From: an uncultured Methanobacterium sp.
GTDB lineage: Archaea > Methanobacteriota > Methanobacteria > Methanobacteriales > Methanobacteriaceae
Direction: 5' to 3'
NCBI RefSeq assembly: GCF_963666025.1
Contig: NZ_OY762552.1
Location: 2,882,974 to 2,946,973, forward strand
Length of the DNA: 64,000 nucleotides
This document shows, piece by piece, positions 9,389 through 24,442 of this stretch. The position numbers were made by a program, and so were the translations under genes. Under the pieces are notes generated by a model, which saw nothing but the letters and a program-made list of their open reading frames with translations, ran no database searches and was not told the DNA's origin. Each line of letters starts with the position of its first letter. The first letter of the stretch is position 1.

Positions 9389-10837
9389 GTGGTGCTTTTA
9401 TTGAGACCTAATAATAAATCTAAAAGAATATTGTTCTTTAATGCAAAAAGAGAGAAATGTGATAGTAACTCCGCTCATATTGGTCTTGGAATTTTATCTG
9501 CAGTACTGAAAAAAAGTGGACATGAAGTAATGGTTGTGGATTACCAATTTAATCCAAATGCACCAGAACCTATAGAAGTTTTTAGAGACTTCAAACCGGA
9601 TGTCATAGGTTTAACACTTTATACTGCAACCATGAAAGAGGCTGAACGTATCCTGAAACAGATATCTAAATTTGAAAAGCCGGTTATACTTGGAGGGCCT
9701 CATGCAACTTTATATTATAATGATTTGCTTGAAATCGCTAATTATGTGGTGATTGGTGAAGCAGAAAATATCATTGTTGAACTGGTTGAAAATGCTGATA
9801 TTAATGTTAAGGGTGAAATTATTCGGTCTGAACCTCCGGATCCTGAAAAATTACCCTTTCCAGATTTTAAAACATTTTTAGGTCATGAAGAGTTGTATAT
9901 ATATCCATTATTAACTAGTAGGGGATGCCCTTATAATTGCAGTTTTTGTGCTGTAAGATTGGTTTCAACCCGAAAGTGGAGAAATAGAAATATTGAAAAT
10001 TGTATTGAAGAGTTGATCCAAGCTAAGAAGGAGTTCAAAAAAATGGGAATGGTAGTTGTTTATGATGATAACGCCATGTTCCGTAAAAAGCACATTATAA
10101 AATTCTTAAATCGGTATTTGGAGAGTGACATCAATTTACCCCTAAGTATAATAAATACTCGGGCAGATGGGATTGATGATGAGATTTTATCTCTATTAAA
10201 ACAAGCTGATTGTCCTTCAATAGGTATTGGTGTTGAATCAACCCATCCTGAAGTTTTTAAAAATATTCACAAGGGAGAATCTTTAGATGATATAACTAAA
10301 GCAGTGAATTTGATAAAAAAACATAAATTACCTCTTGCTTTGTGCTTTGTCATTGGTTTAGCTGGTGATTCACTCCAAAAAACTAAATGTTCCATAGATT
10401 TCGCTAAAAAAATAAAACCTGACCACATTTACTGGAATATGATTACACCGTTTGAAGGTACTGAAATTCGTGAGTGGTATGATAATCATGGTAAAGTGTT
10501 TGATTTGACTAACCATTCCTCCTGGGTGGATGGAGATTTCATGTGCGAAGAACCATGTGCGGAAACACCCGAATTTACCATTGAAGATCGTAAAAAAGCT
10601 TATATGATGGCTATATTAGAAACAAATGATACAAGACTCAGTATAGGAGATATAATGAGAGTCTATCCTTATGTAAAAGAATATGGTTTGTATAATGAAT
10701 TTTTTAGATGGATTCCAAAAAGTTTGTGGAAAACTTTAAAGAAACCTTTTGTTTTTTTAAATGAATTGATAAAAATCTACCGTGAATTAGGTTTAAAATT
10801 ATTTGTTAAGAAGAGCTTAAATAAAATTCGCGGATAG
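9389..10837 (+). CDS. B12-binding domain radical SAM protein
   Basis: A 482-residue protein of the BchE-like B12-binding radical SAM group. Residues about 10-130 form a cobalamin-binding-like Rossmann domain (HIGLGILSAVLKKSGHE, FKPDVIGLTLYTATMKEA, VILGGPHATL). The radical SAM core has RGCPYNCSFCAVR (CxxxCxxC, 4Fe-4S) and later GIGVESTHPEVF. Start is GTG at 9389 with AGGTT just upstream. Such enzymes methylate or rearrange unactivated carbons and often accompany glycan or lipid clusters. There is no DxHxxG motif in the N-terminal domain, so cobalamin may be bound base-off without that ligand. The exact reaction is unknown. Confidence 0.85.
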   Translation: MVLLLRPNNKSKRILFFNAKREKCDSNSAHIGLGILSAVLKKSGHEVMVVDYQFNPNAPEPIEVFRDFKPDVIGLTLYTATMKEAERILKQISKFEKPVILGGPHATLYYNDLLEIANYVVIGEAENIIVELVENADINVKGEIIRSEPPDPEKLPFPDFKTFLGHEELYIYPLLTSRGCPYNCSFCAVRLVSTRKWRNRNIENCIEELIQAKKEFKKMGMVVVYDDNAMFRKKHIIKFLNRYLESDINLPLSIINTRADGIDDEILSLLKQADCPSIGIGVESTHPEVFKNIHKGESLDDITKAVNLIKKHKLPLALCFVIGLAGDSLQKTKCSIDFAKKIKPDHIYWNMITPFEGTEIREWYDNHGKVFDLTNHSSWVDGDFMCEEPCAETPEFTIEDRKKAYMMAILETNDTRLSIGDIMRVYPYVKEYGLYNEFFRWIPKSLWKTLKKPFVFLNELIKIYRELGLKLFVKKSLNKIRG

Positions 10838-10864
10838 ATGTTTATTTATAGAGTAATAACAGGG

Positions 10865-11257
10865 TTATGGGTTATCTAATTTAATATCTTCCCCAGAATT
10901 TTCTTTTTTATTATCTTTTTTATCATTTTTAGATTGACCACGTTCCAATGCTATCTCCCGGACTAAATTGCTTATTTCCCCTTCAACATTTTCAATGAGG
11001 TTGTATATTTTGAATATAAAATAATAACAGCCTATGAGGCCTATGATTAGGATAAGGTCTAAACCTCGTCCGATTCCAGTTATACTGGCCAGGGCTGATG
11101 TGGTGTCAGGATCGATTGAAAAAATAATTAAAAGCAACCAGATAGCAATCCATACTATTAACATGTTAAAAGACATTTTCCCGTCTTTAAACCTTAAAAA
11201 AGTTATTAATATCCCAATTATTCCTATAATTATTCCTATGTACTGGTACAATATCAT
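10865..11257 (-). CDS. DUF2304-family small membrane protein
   Basis: A 130-residue protein with three hydrophobic segments (about residues 5-20, 31-48 and 65-87) and a charged Lys/Asp-rich tail. Length, topology and position right after a GT2 gene match DUF2304, which commonly sits beside DPM1-like glycosyltransferases. AGGAG lies upstream of the ATG. Only 15 bp separate it from the upstream GT2 stop, so the two form an operon. It may be a membrane anchor or helper for the soluble GT2. Function is not established. Confidence 0.75.
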   Translation of the reverse strand: MILYQYIGIIIGIIGILITFLRFKDGKMSFNMLIVWIAIWLLLIIFSIDPDTTSALASITGIGRGLDLILIIGLIGCYYFIFKIYNLIENVEGEISNLVREIALERGQSKNDKKDNKKENSGEDIKLDNP

Positions 11258-11272
11258 TGAAACGCGCTCCTG

Positions 11273-11989
11273 TTATTTGAAAACATTTCTAATTAGCCTG
11301 GCCAATATTTTTAAACCCACCCTGGTGTTAGTGCCCTTAGAGAGTGAGTAATCAGTGTAAATAGTGGTTATGGGTACTTCGACCATGCGCAGATGTTTTC
11401 TCCCTACTTCCCCAATTATCTCGGAAGAAACTCCGTAATCTCGGGAGTGGAGTTCCATTAAACCCGCTGCTTCCCTGTTAAATGCACGGAGACCTGATTG
11501 AGAATCCTCAACATTCTTTCCATAAAAAATGATAGTGATTAAGTTCATCACCACGTTCCCGAACTTCTTATGAAATGGCATCTCATTGAAGTTCCTCTTC
11601 CCAATCACCACATCTGCTTCATCATGGATCAGGGGCTGGCAGAGGGGAAGAATGTCCTGGGCATGATGTTGACCATCAGCATCAAAGGTAACGATTATAG
11701 TAGAGTCATGGGTAAGTGCAGCTTCAATTCCGGTTCTCAAGGTCGCTCCCAATCCTCTGTTAATAAGATGCCGGTATAAACTTACCTGGGATGGATACTT
11801 CTTTAAAAAATTCAGGGAAACTTGGTAGGTGTTATCAGTGGAACCATCATCAACCACAATCAGATTAAAACCAACATCAATCAATTCTTCCATAACATCT
11901 TTAATGGTTTTTTCTTCATTGTAAGCAGGTAGCACGATGTATATGCCTTTTTGTCTCTCTGATGATTTAAGGGGTTTGGTGTCTTTCAA
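11273..11989 (-). CDS. Dolichyl-phosphate sugar synthase-like GT2
   Basis: A 238-residue GT-A enzyme lacking membrane helices. It shows YIVLPAYNEEKTIKDV, LIVVDDGSTDNTYQVS, RGLGATLRTGIEAAL and VTFDADGQHHAQDI (DxD), the signature of DPM1/DPG synthase-like enzymes. These transfer mannose or glucose from a nucleotide sugar to dolichyl phosphate, making lipid-linked sugar donors. TTG start at 11989 with GGGAG about 8 nt upstream. Followed by the DUF2304 gene. It converges with the radical SAM gene, so it is a separate unit from the main glycan cluster, though probably in the same pathway. Confidence 0.83.
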   Translation of the reverse strand: MKDTKPLKSSERQKGIYIVLPAYNEEKTIKDVMEELIDVGFNLIVVDDGSTDNTYQVSLNFLKKYPSQVSLYRHLINRGLGATLRTGIEAALTHDSTIIVTFDADGQHHAQDILPLCQPLIHDEADVVIGKRNFNEMPFHKKFGNVVMNLITIIFYGKNVEDSQSGLRAFNREAAGLMELHSRDYGVSSEIIGEVGRKHLRMVEVPITTIYTDYSLSKGTNTRVGLKILARLIRNVFK

Positions 11990-12077
11990 ATCTAATTCTC
12001 CCTGTGATTAGAAAGTTAACATAATTGTATTGATTATAAAATGTTTATTGATTAAGAAGTTTAATGATTATGAAAGT

Positions 12078-12665
12078 TTAATTTTCATTGATTTTCATGG
12101 CCAGTTCTGCTACTCTCTTACCAAGGTTACGAGAGGTTTGAAGGCCCACTTCATCACTTTCTGAGGCTTCTTTGGCACTTCCAACTCCAGTTCCACCATA
12201 GTGAGCCAGGGGAGCACCATCCCCCACAATTACAACATCATGGATCAGTAGAAAGTCGTGGATAGCAGATATTGTAGTTTCTTGACCACCGTTACGTGAT
12301 CCTCCAACAGCAATTGCCCCACCAACCTTATTTTTCAATTTGAAATCCATACGGAGAGGTCTTGACCTGTCTATTAACATTTTTAGCTGAGAAGTAACAC
12401 TACCAAAGTAAACAGGACTACCTATGATCAGCCCATGGGACTCCCTTATTTTTTCCAGTATTCCACCCATATCATCATATATAGCACATTCTCCAGTTGC
12501 TTTACATATGTCACAGGCAATACATGGTTCAATTTCAGCAGTTCCCAATTTTATGAGTTCTATCTTGGCTCCAGCATCTTTAGCAGATTGAAGAGCTTCT
12601 GTTACCAGATTTTCAGTGTTACCATTACTACGGGGACTTCCCACAATTCCAATGATCTTGACCAA
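12078..12665 (-). CDS. Iron-sulfur flavoprotein (NADPH-dependent FMN reductase fold)
   Basis: A 195-residue flavodoxin-fold protein. IGIVGSPRSNGNTENLV is the FMN phosphate loop. Cys48, Cys51, Cys54 and Cys60 (CIACDICKATGEC) give the compact cluster motif of archaeal Isf proteins, which bind FMN and a 4Fe-4S cluster. GSPVYFGSVTSQLKMLIDR is the flavin-binding region. In methanogens, Isf proteins pass electrons from ferredoxin and may detoxify oxygen species. TTG start with AGGAGAT 6 nt upstream. Stands alone, with a long AT-rich region on its promoter side. Confidence 0.85.
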   Translation of the reverse strand: MVKIIGIVGSPRSNGNTENLVTEALQSAKDAGAKIELIKLGTAEIEPCIACDICKATGECAIYDDMGGILEKIRESHGLIIGSPVYFGSVTSQLKMLIDRSRPLRMDFKLKNKVGGAIAVGGSRNGGQETTISAIHDFLLIHDVVIVGDGAPLAHYGGTGVGSAKEASESDEVGLQTSRNLGKRVAELAMKINEN

Positions 12666-13188
12666 TTCGACATCTCCTGAAATTTCAATTTATAGTTAAA
12701 TTTATTGATGTAATTCATGTACATTTAAAAACTTTAACCATTTGAAAACATATTGTATTAGTAAACCTAATTATGTAAAAATGATTTTAATTAAATATAT
12801 GCACAAATTAAGTATGTACATAGTTTTTAAGTAATTGTATGTTTAACTATACTTTACATTTTTGTCCGTTTAACTAAATTTTAACAAAAATTTTATCTTT
12901 AATCCGTTCAATGAATCTCGTTACATAGTCATGTTTTAATATATATCTCTTAAATTTTATCTCTATCTTCAAATTAAAAAAAAATGCATATTCGAATCTC
13001 CAAACTTATTTGAATCTTTAAAGTAACCCATAGCAATATAATTTAATCTTGCTTGCAATTATAATTTAATCAAGCGTACTGAGTTAAATCAATATTATTA
13101 TAATATTGAACATTGACTCATTTGTATCGAAAAATTTACTCATTTAAAAATTTAAGGTAATTTAAAAAAATTTTAAGAGTTTTCTTCT
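12666..13188. other. AT-rich intergenic region between divergent genes
   Basis: About 520 bp of very AT-rich DNA between the flavoprotein (minus) and the MnmC-like gene (plus), so it must hold both promoters. Around 13096-13112 there is a near-palindromic AATATTATTATAATATT. TATA-like strings are too frequent to pick one. No coding potential or structured RNA was recognised. Confidence 0.5.
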
Positions 13189-14511
13189 ATGGAAAAGAAC
13201 AAAAATTCATTTTACACTCCTTTGACTCCTGAAGAAAGGGCCATGGACATAGTAAGGGAATGGTCATTAAAAGAGAAAAAAGGAGATAAAAATGCACGCA
13301 AGTGGGCTGCTCTAAAAATTAAAGATTTTTTGGTGGAAACCTCCGATGGTACTTACACTTTGCAGTCTGAAGTGATGAATGAGTCTCGAGAAACAATGCA
13401 CACTACTCATGGTGCCTTTCGCGAGGCCCGTGAGAAATTCGCTCAACCTGCAAATCTGAGGGGCAAGAAAAAGATTGCGATTCTGGATATTTGCAGTGGA
13501 CTGGGAATTAATGCAATAGCAGCTCTGGAACAGGTCCTAGACCTCCTGTGGGAAGGTAAGATAAAACAGTTGGAGATGGATCTGGTGGAAATATCGTGGG
13601 AAGTTTTAGCTGCAACCCTCTTAATACCATGTCCTTTAAAAAATAAACCCTCTAAAGATAATCCTTCAGATAATCATTCAAAAAATAATCCCTCAAATCC
13701 TCATTCAATAGAAGCCTATCACATAATTCGAAAAGTTATAGAAAATTACTTAATAACTTCAGGATTACTGTCATTTCCATGCGAGATGAAAGAAATTCCA
13801 TCCAGTGTGGATATCCGTTTGCACTGTAAGGATGCTCGGAAAATGATAATGGAACGTTCAGAAACCCAGTGCTATGATGCCGTATTTTTGGACCCTTTCA
13901 GTCCTCATAAATCTCCCGAGCTTTACAGCCAAGAATTTTTAGCTAAACTTGGAAGCTTACTTAAAAAAGAGGGGGTTATTATAACCTACACTTCTGCAGC
14001 CCCAGTGCGATACGCACTCATTGATACTGGCCTGGAAATAGGAGAAGGACCTGCTTTGGGAAGAAGTGGTGGAACAATTGCTTCTTTCACATTAAACAGA
14101 ATTCCCAAATCTTTGAACCAAAGCGATGAGCGCATGATTGCACTGTCTGATGCTGGAATTCCCTTTAGGGATCCGGATCTAAACTCTTCAACTGATGAAA
14201 TAATTCAAAAAAGACAGCTTGAGAGGATGGCTTTAAGGGGTCACTATAAAATGGCATCAACCGTTAAAGCACCGGTTTATCTGGCCAGTGATCTGGAGGA
14301 TATGAAAATTAAAAGACGGGTGCTCAAACATCTGGAAAAATTTAATATCAACGATTTAAATTCATTAAAAGCTCGTTATCTGGTGTGTCCCCAGTTTTCA
14401 AATTGCATATGTTGTTGTGGCCAGGAGGAACTTTCAACTTCCAGAGAAAGGATCAAAGAGATGGAGAAAAGATTAAAGATAGTAGCTGAGGGTAATTTTA
14501 AAGATGAGTAA
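13189..14511 (+). CDS. MnmC-like (DUF752-type) SAM methyltransferase
   Basis: A 440-residue protein. The N-terminal segment (SDGTYTLQSEVMNESRETMH) and Rossmann motif KIAILDICSGLGINAIAA match the MnmC methyltransferase domain, as does DAVFLDPFSPHKSPELYSQE (DPFSP is diagnostic). MnmC-type enzymes methylate 5-aminomethyl-2-thiouridine at the tRNA wobble position. The archaeal substrate is less certain. Between core strands there is a low-complexity Asn/Ser/Pro insertion (about residues 150-172). The C-terminus has a cysteine cluster CPQFSNCICCCGQ that could bind metal. Its position before tgtA fits tRNA modification. Confidence 0.75.
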   Translation: MEKNKNSFYTPLTPEERAMDIVREWSLKEKKGDKNARKWAALKIKDFLVETSDGTYTLQSEVMNESRETMHTTHGAFREAREKFAQPANLRGKKKIAILDICSGLGINAIAALEQVLDLLWEGKIKQLEMDLVEISWEVLAATLLIPCPLKNKPSKDNPSDNHSKNNPSNPHSIEAYHIIRKVIENYLITSGLLSFPCEMKEIPSSVDIRLHCKDARKMIMERSETQCYDAVFLDPFSPHKSPELYSQEFLAKLGSLLKKEGVIITYTSAAPVRYALIDTGLEIGEGPALGRSGGTIASFTLNRIPKSLNQSDERMIALSDAGIPFRDPDLNSSTDEIIQKRQLERMALRGHYKMASTVKAPVYLASDLEDMKIKRRVLKHLEKFNINDLNSLKARYLVCPQFSNCICCCGQEELSTSRERIKEMEKRLKIVAEGNFKDE

Positions 14512-14677
14512 TTTTAGTGATTATAAGAATAAAAATAAGTATAAAATTAAATAATATATTCATTAAACAGTATTGTAATTAAAAATTAGAGAATATTCTA
14601 TTTGAGTTACAGTTATTGATTGATATTGAGTTTATTAAAATTCTGTTTATTAGAGATATTTTTATAAGGTGAAAAAT

Positions 14678-16692
<2,015 letters not shown>

Positions 16693-16693
<1 letters not shown>

Positions 16694-17046
16694 TGTTACC
16701 CAGCGCAGGCATGAACCCCAAACAATTAAAACAGATGCAGAGAGCCATGAAACAGATGGGCATGGACACAAAAGATGTTAAAGGTGTCAGTGAAGTAATC
16801 ATTAAATTTAAAAATAAAGAACTGGTAATTACTAATCCCAAGGTTAACCTCATGAACTTCATGGGTCAGGATACTTACCAGATATCTGGAAAAAGCACAG
16901 AAAGAGCAATTGAAACTGAACTTATAATACCAGATGATGATGTGGATCTAGTAGCCACCCAGACTGGTGTCAGCCCGGAAGAAGCCAGGAAAGCCCTTGA
17001 AGAAACTGGTGGTGACCTGGCCGAGGCTATACTGAGGTTAAGCTAA
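16693..17046 (+). CDS. nac: Nascent polypeptide-associated complex protein (archaeal NAC)
   Basis: A 117-residue protein that homodimerises and binds nascent chains at the ribosome exit. The start GMNPKQLKQMQRAMKQMGM is the classic archaeal NAC N-terminal helix. Residues about 30-75 form the NAC beta-barrel (EVIIKFKNKELVITNPKV). Residues 78-117 form a UBA domain (VATQTGVSPEEARKALEETG). Length matches the family. Its ATG overlaps the tgtA stop and the next gene starts directly at its own stop, so this is a tightly coupled operon of translation-related functions. Confidence 0.93.
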
Positions 17047-18820
<1,774 letters not shown>

Positions 18821-20029
18821 ATGGCAGGCAATTACCTGTTGAGAACGTTATTCGGGTTCCTATTAAAACACAGGGTTTTAAGTATTGGTACAAAATATTA
18901 CCCTACCAATGAGAAGGAAACAGAATATGTGGATATGGTGAATTACACCCGTACTATGCTCCTGGAAGTAGAACGAGCCAATATAACTACGGAAAACATA
19001 TTCCATAACCTTTTAAAAGAAGTGGGACGAGGGAACATACCCGAAAATCGCAGATTTGTTGAAATCAAACCTGCTGAGAATAATGTAAATGAATATGCAT
19101 TATTAAGTAACATCATTATGGGTAGCGACCGTTACCTTTATGTGGAAGTATTTGGAGGTAATAAGGGAATTATCGACCAGTTCGTTCAATTTATCCAGAA
19201 AGAAAAGGGTACAATCGTTGAACGAAGTAACACCGAAATTGTTTCCAGGCTTCTATCCAAAAACGATGCCATAAGAGTAGGTGTGGAATTAATTAAAATG
19301 GGAATGGAAAAGCAGATCGATGTTAGGGCAGCTGCGGGAATGACTGGAGCTGCATCCATTGAAAGATCCATTAACCTCAACAAACAAATTGGAGAAACTT
19401 CAGGAGTAGGATTCACCAAACTGGGTGGTGAATTTGCAATCGTTTTCTCCAGTAAGATAACTAAACTGGAAGGGACACCCGCAGTTTACGATAATTATCT
19501 CTTCATTGATGCCTTTGACTCGACTCAGTTCATTGAAGACCAGGGTCGTGACCGGCTGGTGGAGATCATGAATGAAGTCAAAGATTTCATTGAAAAAGAA
19601 TGTAAAGGCAGAATTGAAGGATACCGTGAAGGAGGGGATGACTTAATTGCCAATTTACCCACCAAAGATGCTGCACTCCGTGCTGGTATCGACTCAGCAT
19701 GGCATGCCCTCAATAACGGTGCCAGATTAAGGGTTGGAATAGGTAAAAGTCGTCGAGAAGCCGGTGAAAGAGCCCAAATGGCTGATGACATTAAAATATG
19801 GAACAACTCACCAGTAATGGTCTTTGATCTGGCCGATGGAATATATGCTTACTATATACCCTCAGAGTTCAGTCGTGCGGTTATTGAATTCATGCAGGAG
19901 AAAACCGGTCGCATAGTTCTGATATTCGTCTTTGTCTTTGTGGTTACACTTATTGGTTGGAATATTGGATACTGGGAGTTTGGACTGGTGGCTATAGGAC
20001 TGGCTTTGCTCTATGCCCTTACAGCATGA
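18821..20029 (+). CDS. Membrane-anchored GGDD palm-domain protein (Cas10/GGDEF-like), uncharacterised
   Basis: A 402-residue protein. Residues about 225-335 look like a palm-type nucleotide cyclase/polymerase core: LFIDAFDSTQF (Asp230, Asp233) would be the first metal site, and YREGGDDLIANLP (Gly271-Gly272-Asp273-Asp274) matches the GGDD hairpin of Cas10 and resembles GGDEF. RLRVGIGKSRREAG then parallels the SIGI-like strand of such domains. Residues 1-200 are unrecognised mixed alpha/beta. Two hydrophobic helices (about 362-378 and 383-400) end the protein. GGGAGG precedes the ATG, which lies immediately after the NYN gene stop. The cyclase assignment is from motifs only. No CRISPR genes are nearby. 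Confidence 0.6.
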   Translation: MAGNYLLRTLFGFLLKHRVLSIGTKYYPTNEKETEYVDMVNYTRTMLLEVERANITTENIFHNLLKEVGRGNIPENRRFVEIKPAENNVNEYALLSNIIMGSDRYLYVEVFGGNKGIIDQFVQFIQKEKGTIVERSNTEIVSRLLSKNDAIRVGVELIKMGMEKQIDVRAAAGMTGAASIERSINLNKQIGETSGVGFTKLGGEFAIVFSSKITKLEGTPAVYDNYLFIDAFDSTQFIEDQGRDRLVEIMNEVKDFIEKECKGRIEGYREGGDDLIANLPTKDAALRAGIDSAWHALNNGARLRVGIGKSRREAGERAQMADDIKIWNNSPVMVFDLADGIYAYYIPSEFSRAVIEFMQEKTGRIVLIFVFVFVVTLIGWNIGYWEFGLVAIGLALLYALTA

Positions 20030-20047
20030 TAAATCCATTAGGTAAAA

Positions 20048-20135
20048 TTCATTAGATTATAATCCATTTAAATGTAATTCATTAGATTATAATCCATTAG
20101 ATTATAATCCATTAGATAATTATCCATTTAAATTA
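20048..20135. repeat. Short direct repeats between genes
   Basis: The 15-bp string ATTAGATTATAATCC and close variants recur four times within about 90 bp, separated by short AT-rich spacers, right after the palm-domain gene. They may be slippage products or weak termination sequence. No RNA structure was seen. Confidence 0.7.
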
Positions 20136-20240
20136 TTTATTGATTGTAAATTATGTTATTTAAGGGATGAATCCTTTTTAGCCCCCTTGCTTACTAACTT
20201 ACTTAAATTGTAGAAGTAAGATTTAATAAAGGTTGATTAT

Positions 20241-20558
20241 ATGAAAGAAGAATTAAAGGGAAAAGCAGCGGTTGCCCTGATAATATCCTTAATTGCATTT
20301 GGATGCGGAACCGGGGCTAGTATGTTTTCTGGCTTAAACTTTGACAAGACGAACTCCACTGGTTTAAATATCAGCACACCAAGTCAATTACCTGTTGTTT
20401 ACAATGTAAAAAACACTACTCCAAATACAACTACCAACACTCAATCTCCTGTACAAACGCAATCATCTCCAAGTTCAGATACAGTTTACACTGAACCTAA
20501 TACCAACCCTACAAATTCACAAACCAACACAACTTCGAATACCACTAAGACACCTTGA
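20241..20558 (+). CDS. Small secreted or membrane-anchored Thr/Asn-rich protein
   Basis: A 105-residue protein. After the charged start MKEELKGK comes a hydrophobic segment (VALIISLIAFGCGTGASMF) that could be a signal anchor. Everything after residue 35 is low-complexity Thr/Asn/Ser/Pro, typical of extracellular linker or stalk regions. A Cys at residue 23 could suggest lipid attachment, but no clear lipobox is present. ATG start with AAAGGTTGAT upstream. No recognisable family; possibly a cell-surface protein. Confidence 0.6.
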   Translation: MKEELKGKAAVALIISLIAFGCGTGASMFSGLNFDKTNSTGLNISTPSQLPVVYNVKNTTPNTTTNTQSPVQTQSSPSSDTVYTEPNTNPTNSQTNTTSNTTKTP

Positions 20559-20807
20559 CTAGGCATTATACCTTGACATTAGGGCTCTGAGCACTGTGAC
20601 ATAATGATAATAAACACCGTGACTTTAACCATGACTGATGACCATAAGCCTCTTATTAAATAAACAAATGGTGAAATCAACAGATAAAATAGGAATCAAT
20701 AGATAAAATAATTTATGATTTTAGATTTCCAATCATTAATATAGATTACCAACATTAATTTTTTAAGAAAATTAAGTAAGTAGATTGATGGACGGGTGGG
20801 ATGACGC

Positions 20808-22001
20808 ATGAAAAAAATTGAAGGTGGGATATGTTCAGTGGAAGGAGTGAAGGCAGCTGGGGCCTGTGAAGATAATTATGGAGTAGCAATTATCCATTAC
20901 CCTGGAAGTAGTGCTGCAGCGGTGTTTACCAAAAATGAAGTTCAAGCCGCCCCTATTATTATCACCCGTGAATCAGTTAAAGACGGAAAAATCTCAGCAA
21001 TTGTTGCCAACAGTGGTAATGCCAACTGTTTCACCGGTAAAGAAGGTATTGATCATGCTAAGATCATGACTTTACAAGTTGCTGAAGAACTCAACATCCC
21101 CCAGGCAGATGTTGCAGTAGCTTCTACTGGAATCATCGGCCGCCAATTACCAATACCCATCATCAGCAAACTCATCACTGACGCCCTGCGAAGACTTGAA
21201 AGTTCCCCTGAATCATCGAGAAATGCTGCAGAGGCTATAATGACCACTGACACTTACCCAAAGGAATTTGCAGTTGAAACCACCTTGAATAACGGGGAAA
21301 CCATCCGTATTGGGGGTATCACCAAGGGTTCGGGAATGATCGCCCCTAACATGGGGACCATGCTTTCTTTTTTAACTACGGATATTGAAGCTGACCCCAA
21401 AGAACTTGAAAAGGCATTAAAGGAATCTGTTGAAAAAACATTTAACATGGTGGTTGTTGATGGTGACCAGAGCACCAACGACATAGTTACTCTATTATCC
21501 CGACCTGGACATGGAAACATTGACGAAAACTTCCAGGAAGCACTGGACTACCTGTGCAGTGAACTGGCCAAGATGATGGCCAAAGATGGTGAAGGTGCAA
21601 CTAAATACATGGAAGTAGAAGTCAAAGGTGCTAAAACATTAGATGAAGCCCGAATTGGCGCAAAATCAATTGTAAAGTCACCTCTTGTAAAAACTGCCCT
21701 TTTTGGAGCTGATCCTAACTGGGGCCGTATAGTGGCAGCGGTGGGATACTCCGGAGCCAGCATGGACGAAGATACCATAAGCGTCCGCTTAGAAGAAGGG
21801 GAACGATTTGTTGATATTGTGGATAATGGCAAAATAATGGCCTTTGAAGGGACCGAAGAGCTTGAACTGGCTGAAAGTATAATGGAACGGGAAGAAATAA
21901 AAATAACCGTTGACCTGGCCATTGGAGATTTCAATGCAACTGCTTATGGTTGTGACCTCAGTTATGACTACGTACGCATAAATTCTGAATACTCCACCTG
22001 A
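20808..22001 (+). CDS. argJ: Glutamate N-acetyltransferase / ornithine acetyltransferase
   Basis: A 397-residue ArgJ of usual length, acting in the cyclic arginine pathway by moving acetyl from N-acetylornithine to glutamate. The self-cleavage site is KGSGMIAPNMGTML, with Thr184 as the expected nucleophile after Gly-Thr cleavage (Ala-Thr in many homologs). GVKAAGACEDNYGVAI, ANSGNANCFTG and TALFGADPNWGRIVAAVGYSG are family signatures. GGTGGGATG stands ahead of the ATG. Whether it is mono- or bifunctional (also N-acetylglutamate synthase) cannot be read from sequence. Confidence 0.95.
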   Translation: MKKIEGGICSVEGVKAAGACEDNYGVAIIHYPGSSAAAVFTKNEVQAAPIIITRESVKDGKISAIVANSGNANCFTGKEGIDHAKIMTLQVAEELNIPQADVAVASTGIIGRQLPIPIISKLITDALRRLESSPESSRNAAEAIMTTDTYPKEFAVETTLNNGETIRIGGITKGSGMIAPNMGTMLSFLTTDIEADPKELEKALKESVEKTFNMVVVDGDQSTNDIVTLLSRPGHGNIDENFQEALDYLCSELAKMMAKDGEGATKYMEVEVKGAKTLDEARIGAKSIVKSPLVKTALFGADPNWGRIVAAVGYSGASMDEDTISVRLEEGERFVDIVDNGKIMAFEGTEELELAESIMEREEIKITVDLAIGDFNATAYGCDLSYDYVRINSEYST

Positions 22002-22123
22002 TGCAATTAAGGTCTATAAAGACACTTTGCAAAAATAATTCAATTTATTAAAACTATTAAATAACTATTTAAACGATTAATAAACGAAATATCCATATTA
22101 AAAGTTTATAGGGTTTGAAAAAA

Positions 22124-22960
<837 letters not shown>

Positions 22961-23206
22961 TCCCTGAAAAATCTTTATTTGAATTATAAATCTTTTTTTA
23001 ATTTTAACTTCATTTATTATTAATTTTTATTTTTAATTTAAACTCTTCTTTTTTAATTCTAATAATTTACTAACCCCAAATCTATTTATCTTACTCAAAT
23101 CATTTTTTTTTTGAATGAGTGTATATTTCAAAGAATTTGTAATAAAAAAATGGGTTAATTTAAAAAAGAAAGATTATTTTATTTAATTTGGATGGAAAAA
23201 AGATAT
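22961..23206. terminator. T-rich region between convergent genes
   Basis: Between two convergent genes there are several runs of 6-10 T on the plus strand (such as 22986-22992 and 23103-23112) and A/T runs reading as T on the minus strand. Archaeal transcription ends at such U-tracts, so this probably terminates both genes. No strong hairpin was seen. Confidence 0.5.

Positions 23207-24442
<1,236 letters not shown>

Noticed and set aside
12988..13010. TTCGAATC string as a tRNA T-loop
   Set aside because: No matching acceptor, D or anticodon stems are found around it.
18821..20029. GGDD protein as a CRISPR type III Cas10
   Set aside because: It lacks an HD nuclease domain and Cas10 length, has membrane helices, and no CRISPR or other cas genes are nearby.
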